DNA of 5,698 bases from an uncultured Prevotella sp. (GTDB lineage: Bacteria; Bacteroidota; Bacteroidia; Bacteroidales; Bacteroidaceae): positions 1 through 5,698 of the forward strand of contig CAKQDQ010000147.1 in NCBI GenBank assembly GCA_934229335.1, read 5' to 3'. A program made the translations under genes and the position numbers. Shown here piece after piece: positions 4,541-5,698 of this stretch. Position 1 is the first letter of the stretch, and each line of letters opens with the position of its first letter. The notes beneath the pieces are model-generated. The model made no database searches. It was not told where the DNA came from and saw nothing but the letters and a program-made list of their open reading frames with translations.

Positions 4541-5698
4541 GTGCAAGATAATTATTCTGATAGCATAAATTCACTGCTCGATGACAGCCGCAGAGAGGCG
4601 AGGCGTCATCGTAGTAGGACAGTAAGGCCAGAGCATCTGCTTATGGCTATGCTGAAAAGACGTAACACTATTACTGACAGAATTATGCAGAAACTGAATG
4701 TAAGCAAGCCTGACATTACTATTGACTGTGAAAGGCAGTTGCTGCAGGATGTGGATGCTAATGATAGTGAGACGCAAGATGAAATAGGTGAAGAAAAAAA
4801 CAATACTGCCGAAAGTAAGGGCACATACCCCGGACTTGACGACAAGACAAAACAACTCATGAGACTGGCATACCTTGAGGCAAGGATGGCAAAGAAAAAC
4901 GAGGTGCAGGTTGAGCATCTGTTGCTGGCTATGCTTCATGATGTAGATAACAATCAGGCAAGGGACTTGCTTGAACATTACAATATGAACTATGACAATG
5001 TGTCGCGATGCATTGCTAATGTAGAGAATGGAGACGCAGACAATGATGATGTTATAGATAATCCGACAAAAGAACCAACTAACATAACACCACAATCAGC
5101 TATGAATCTATCGGATGATGAATTTGACGATACTGTAAACGAGCAGCCAAAGAAATCGGATAATGATACTGCCACAAAGAGTAATACGCAGGGAAGTAAA
5201 CAAACGCCAGTAATTGACGCGTTTGCTATTGACCTCACTGCTGCTGCGGCAGATGGAAAATTGGACCCTGTAGTGGGGAGAGAGAAGGAAATAATAAGGT
5301 TACAGGAGATATTGTGCCGTCGCAAAAAAAATAATCCTATACTTATTGGAGAACCGGGCGTCGGAAAAAGTGCTGTGGTAGAAGGACTGGCGCAGATGAT
5401 TGCAGCGCACAAGACATCGCCTGTGCTGTTTAATAAGCGACTGGTTGCACTGGATATGGCAAGTATGGTGGCTGGAACTAAGTACAGGGGACAGTTTGAG
5501 GAAAGAATAAAGAATCTTATCAAGGAACTGGAGCAGAATAAGGATGTAATAATCTTTATTGATGAAATACACACTATCATTGGTGCAGGCAGTGCTGCTG
5601 GTTCTATGGATGCCGCTAATATGTTGAAGCCTGCCTTGGCGAGAGGTGCCGTGCAATGTATCGGTGCTACGACTCTTGACGAGTACAGAAACTCTATA
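4541..5698 (+). CDS. clpC: ClpC-type AAA+ unfoldase, N-terminal 386 residues (runs off the right edge)
   Basis: ClpC is a cytosolic Hsp100 hexamer that unfolds proteins and feeds them to the ClpP protease. The open frame starts at GTG and stays open to the last base (386 codons, no stop). Two Clp_N repeats are visible, with matching [10 protein letters not shown] at 29-38 and [10 protein letters not shown] at 123-132. The first AAA+ domain starts near 224, with [11 protein letters not shown] at 240-250, Walker A GEPGVGKS at 270-277, the pore-loop segment [12 protein letters not shown] at 311-322, Walker [10 protein letters not shown] at 336-344 and sensor 1 GATT at 375-378. Walker A lies near 270 rather than roughly 210 as in Bacillus ClpC. 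The difference is an acidic, Asn/Asp-rich insert between the repeats (about 72-97) and a long polar linker (about 162-222). The wording of the AAA+ domain fits Bacteroidota ClpC better than ClpA or ClpB, but the ClpP-binding loop that would prove it lies beyond the edge. Confidence 0.92.
   Translation, partial: MQDNYSDSINSLLDDSRREARRHRSRTVRPEHLLMAMLKRRNTITDRIMQKLNVSKPDITIDCERQLLQDVDANDSETQDEIGEEKNNTAESKGTYPGLDDKTKQLMRLAYLEARMAKKNEVQVEHLLLAMLHDVDNNQARDLLEHYNMNYDNVSRCIANVENGDADNDDVIDNPTKEPTNITPQSAMNLSDDEFDDTVNEQPKKSDNDTATKSNTQGSKQTPVIDAFAIDLTAAAADGKLDPVVGREKEIIRLQEILCRRKKNNPILIGEPGVGKSAVVEGLAQMIAAHKTSPVLFNKRLVALDMASMVAGTKYRGQFEERIKNLIKELEQNKDVIIFIDEIHTIIGAGSAAGSMDAANMLKPALARGAVQCIGATTLDEYRNSI

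Noticed and set aside
4571..5095. 174-codon frame on the complement over the ClpC N-domain
   Set aside because: It is opposite two clear Clp_N repeats and has no family motifs, promoter or ribosome site.
4990..5580. 196-codon frame on the complement inside clpC
   Set aside because: The forward frame carries clear AAA+ motifs throughout; the reverse product is Ser/Leu/Cys-rich with no domain, as expected of a shadow frame.
1..5698. CRISPR arrays, insertion sequences, tRNA genes, toxin-antitoxin or phage-defence genes
   Set aside because: I saw no regularly spaced repeats, transposase or recombinase motifs, cloverleaf patterns or defence-type domains on either strand.

Overview
The window looks like chromosomal DNA from a member of the Bacteroidota, most likely a gut- or oral-type Bacteroidales such as a Prevotella relative. 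The evidence is two promoter-like elements of the phylum's own type (TAnnTTTG), genes that mostly lack Shine-Dalgarno sequences, and protein variants typical of the phylum (a MiaA with DSRQVY, a ClpC with IIFIDEIHT followed by [15 protein letters not shown]). Nothing suggests a phage, plasmid or insertion sequence. The genus is inference from protein style only.

Layout. Positions 1-2115 hold a leftward operon: a complete SulP-family anion permease with a C-terminal STAS domain (409-2115) and, overlapping it by 4 bases, the N-terminal part of prmC (8-412), the release-factor glutamine methyltransferase. PrmC is cut off at the left edge. Its last readable bases run into an exact reverse-complement copy of themselves (1-17 against 28-44), which looks like a fold-back at a sequence end rather than a natural gene end.

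Positions 2116-2573 have no convincing protein gene. They contain a divergent control region with one TAnnTTTG element on each strand. The rightward element is followed, at the expected start-site distance, by a segment of about 240 nt (2274-2513) whose two ends pair in a 12-bp helix and which ends in a T-run. I interpret it as a free-standing structured small RNA with a 6S-like layout (closing stem, asymmetric central bubble with a small hairpin on the 3' side, long apical arm). This is the most interesting object in the window.

Positions 2574-5698 hold a rightward series: miaA (tRNA A37 prenyltransferase), a diacylglycerol-kinase-family lipid kinase overlapping it by 4 bases, then a 108-base gap with a strong hairpin, a weak candidate promoter and a textbook ribosome binding site, and finally the first 386 codons of clpC, which runs off the right edge and starts with GTG.

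Functionally this is mostly housekeeping: translation quality (PrmC, MiaA), anion transport (SulP), lipid phosphorylation and protein quality control (ClpC). No new multi-gene system is evident. The points worth following up are the small RNA, the fold-back at the left edge, the altered GGDGT motif of the lipid kinase and the long acidic spacers in ClpC.
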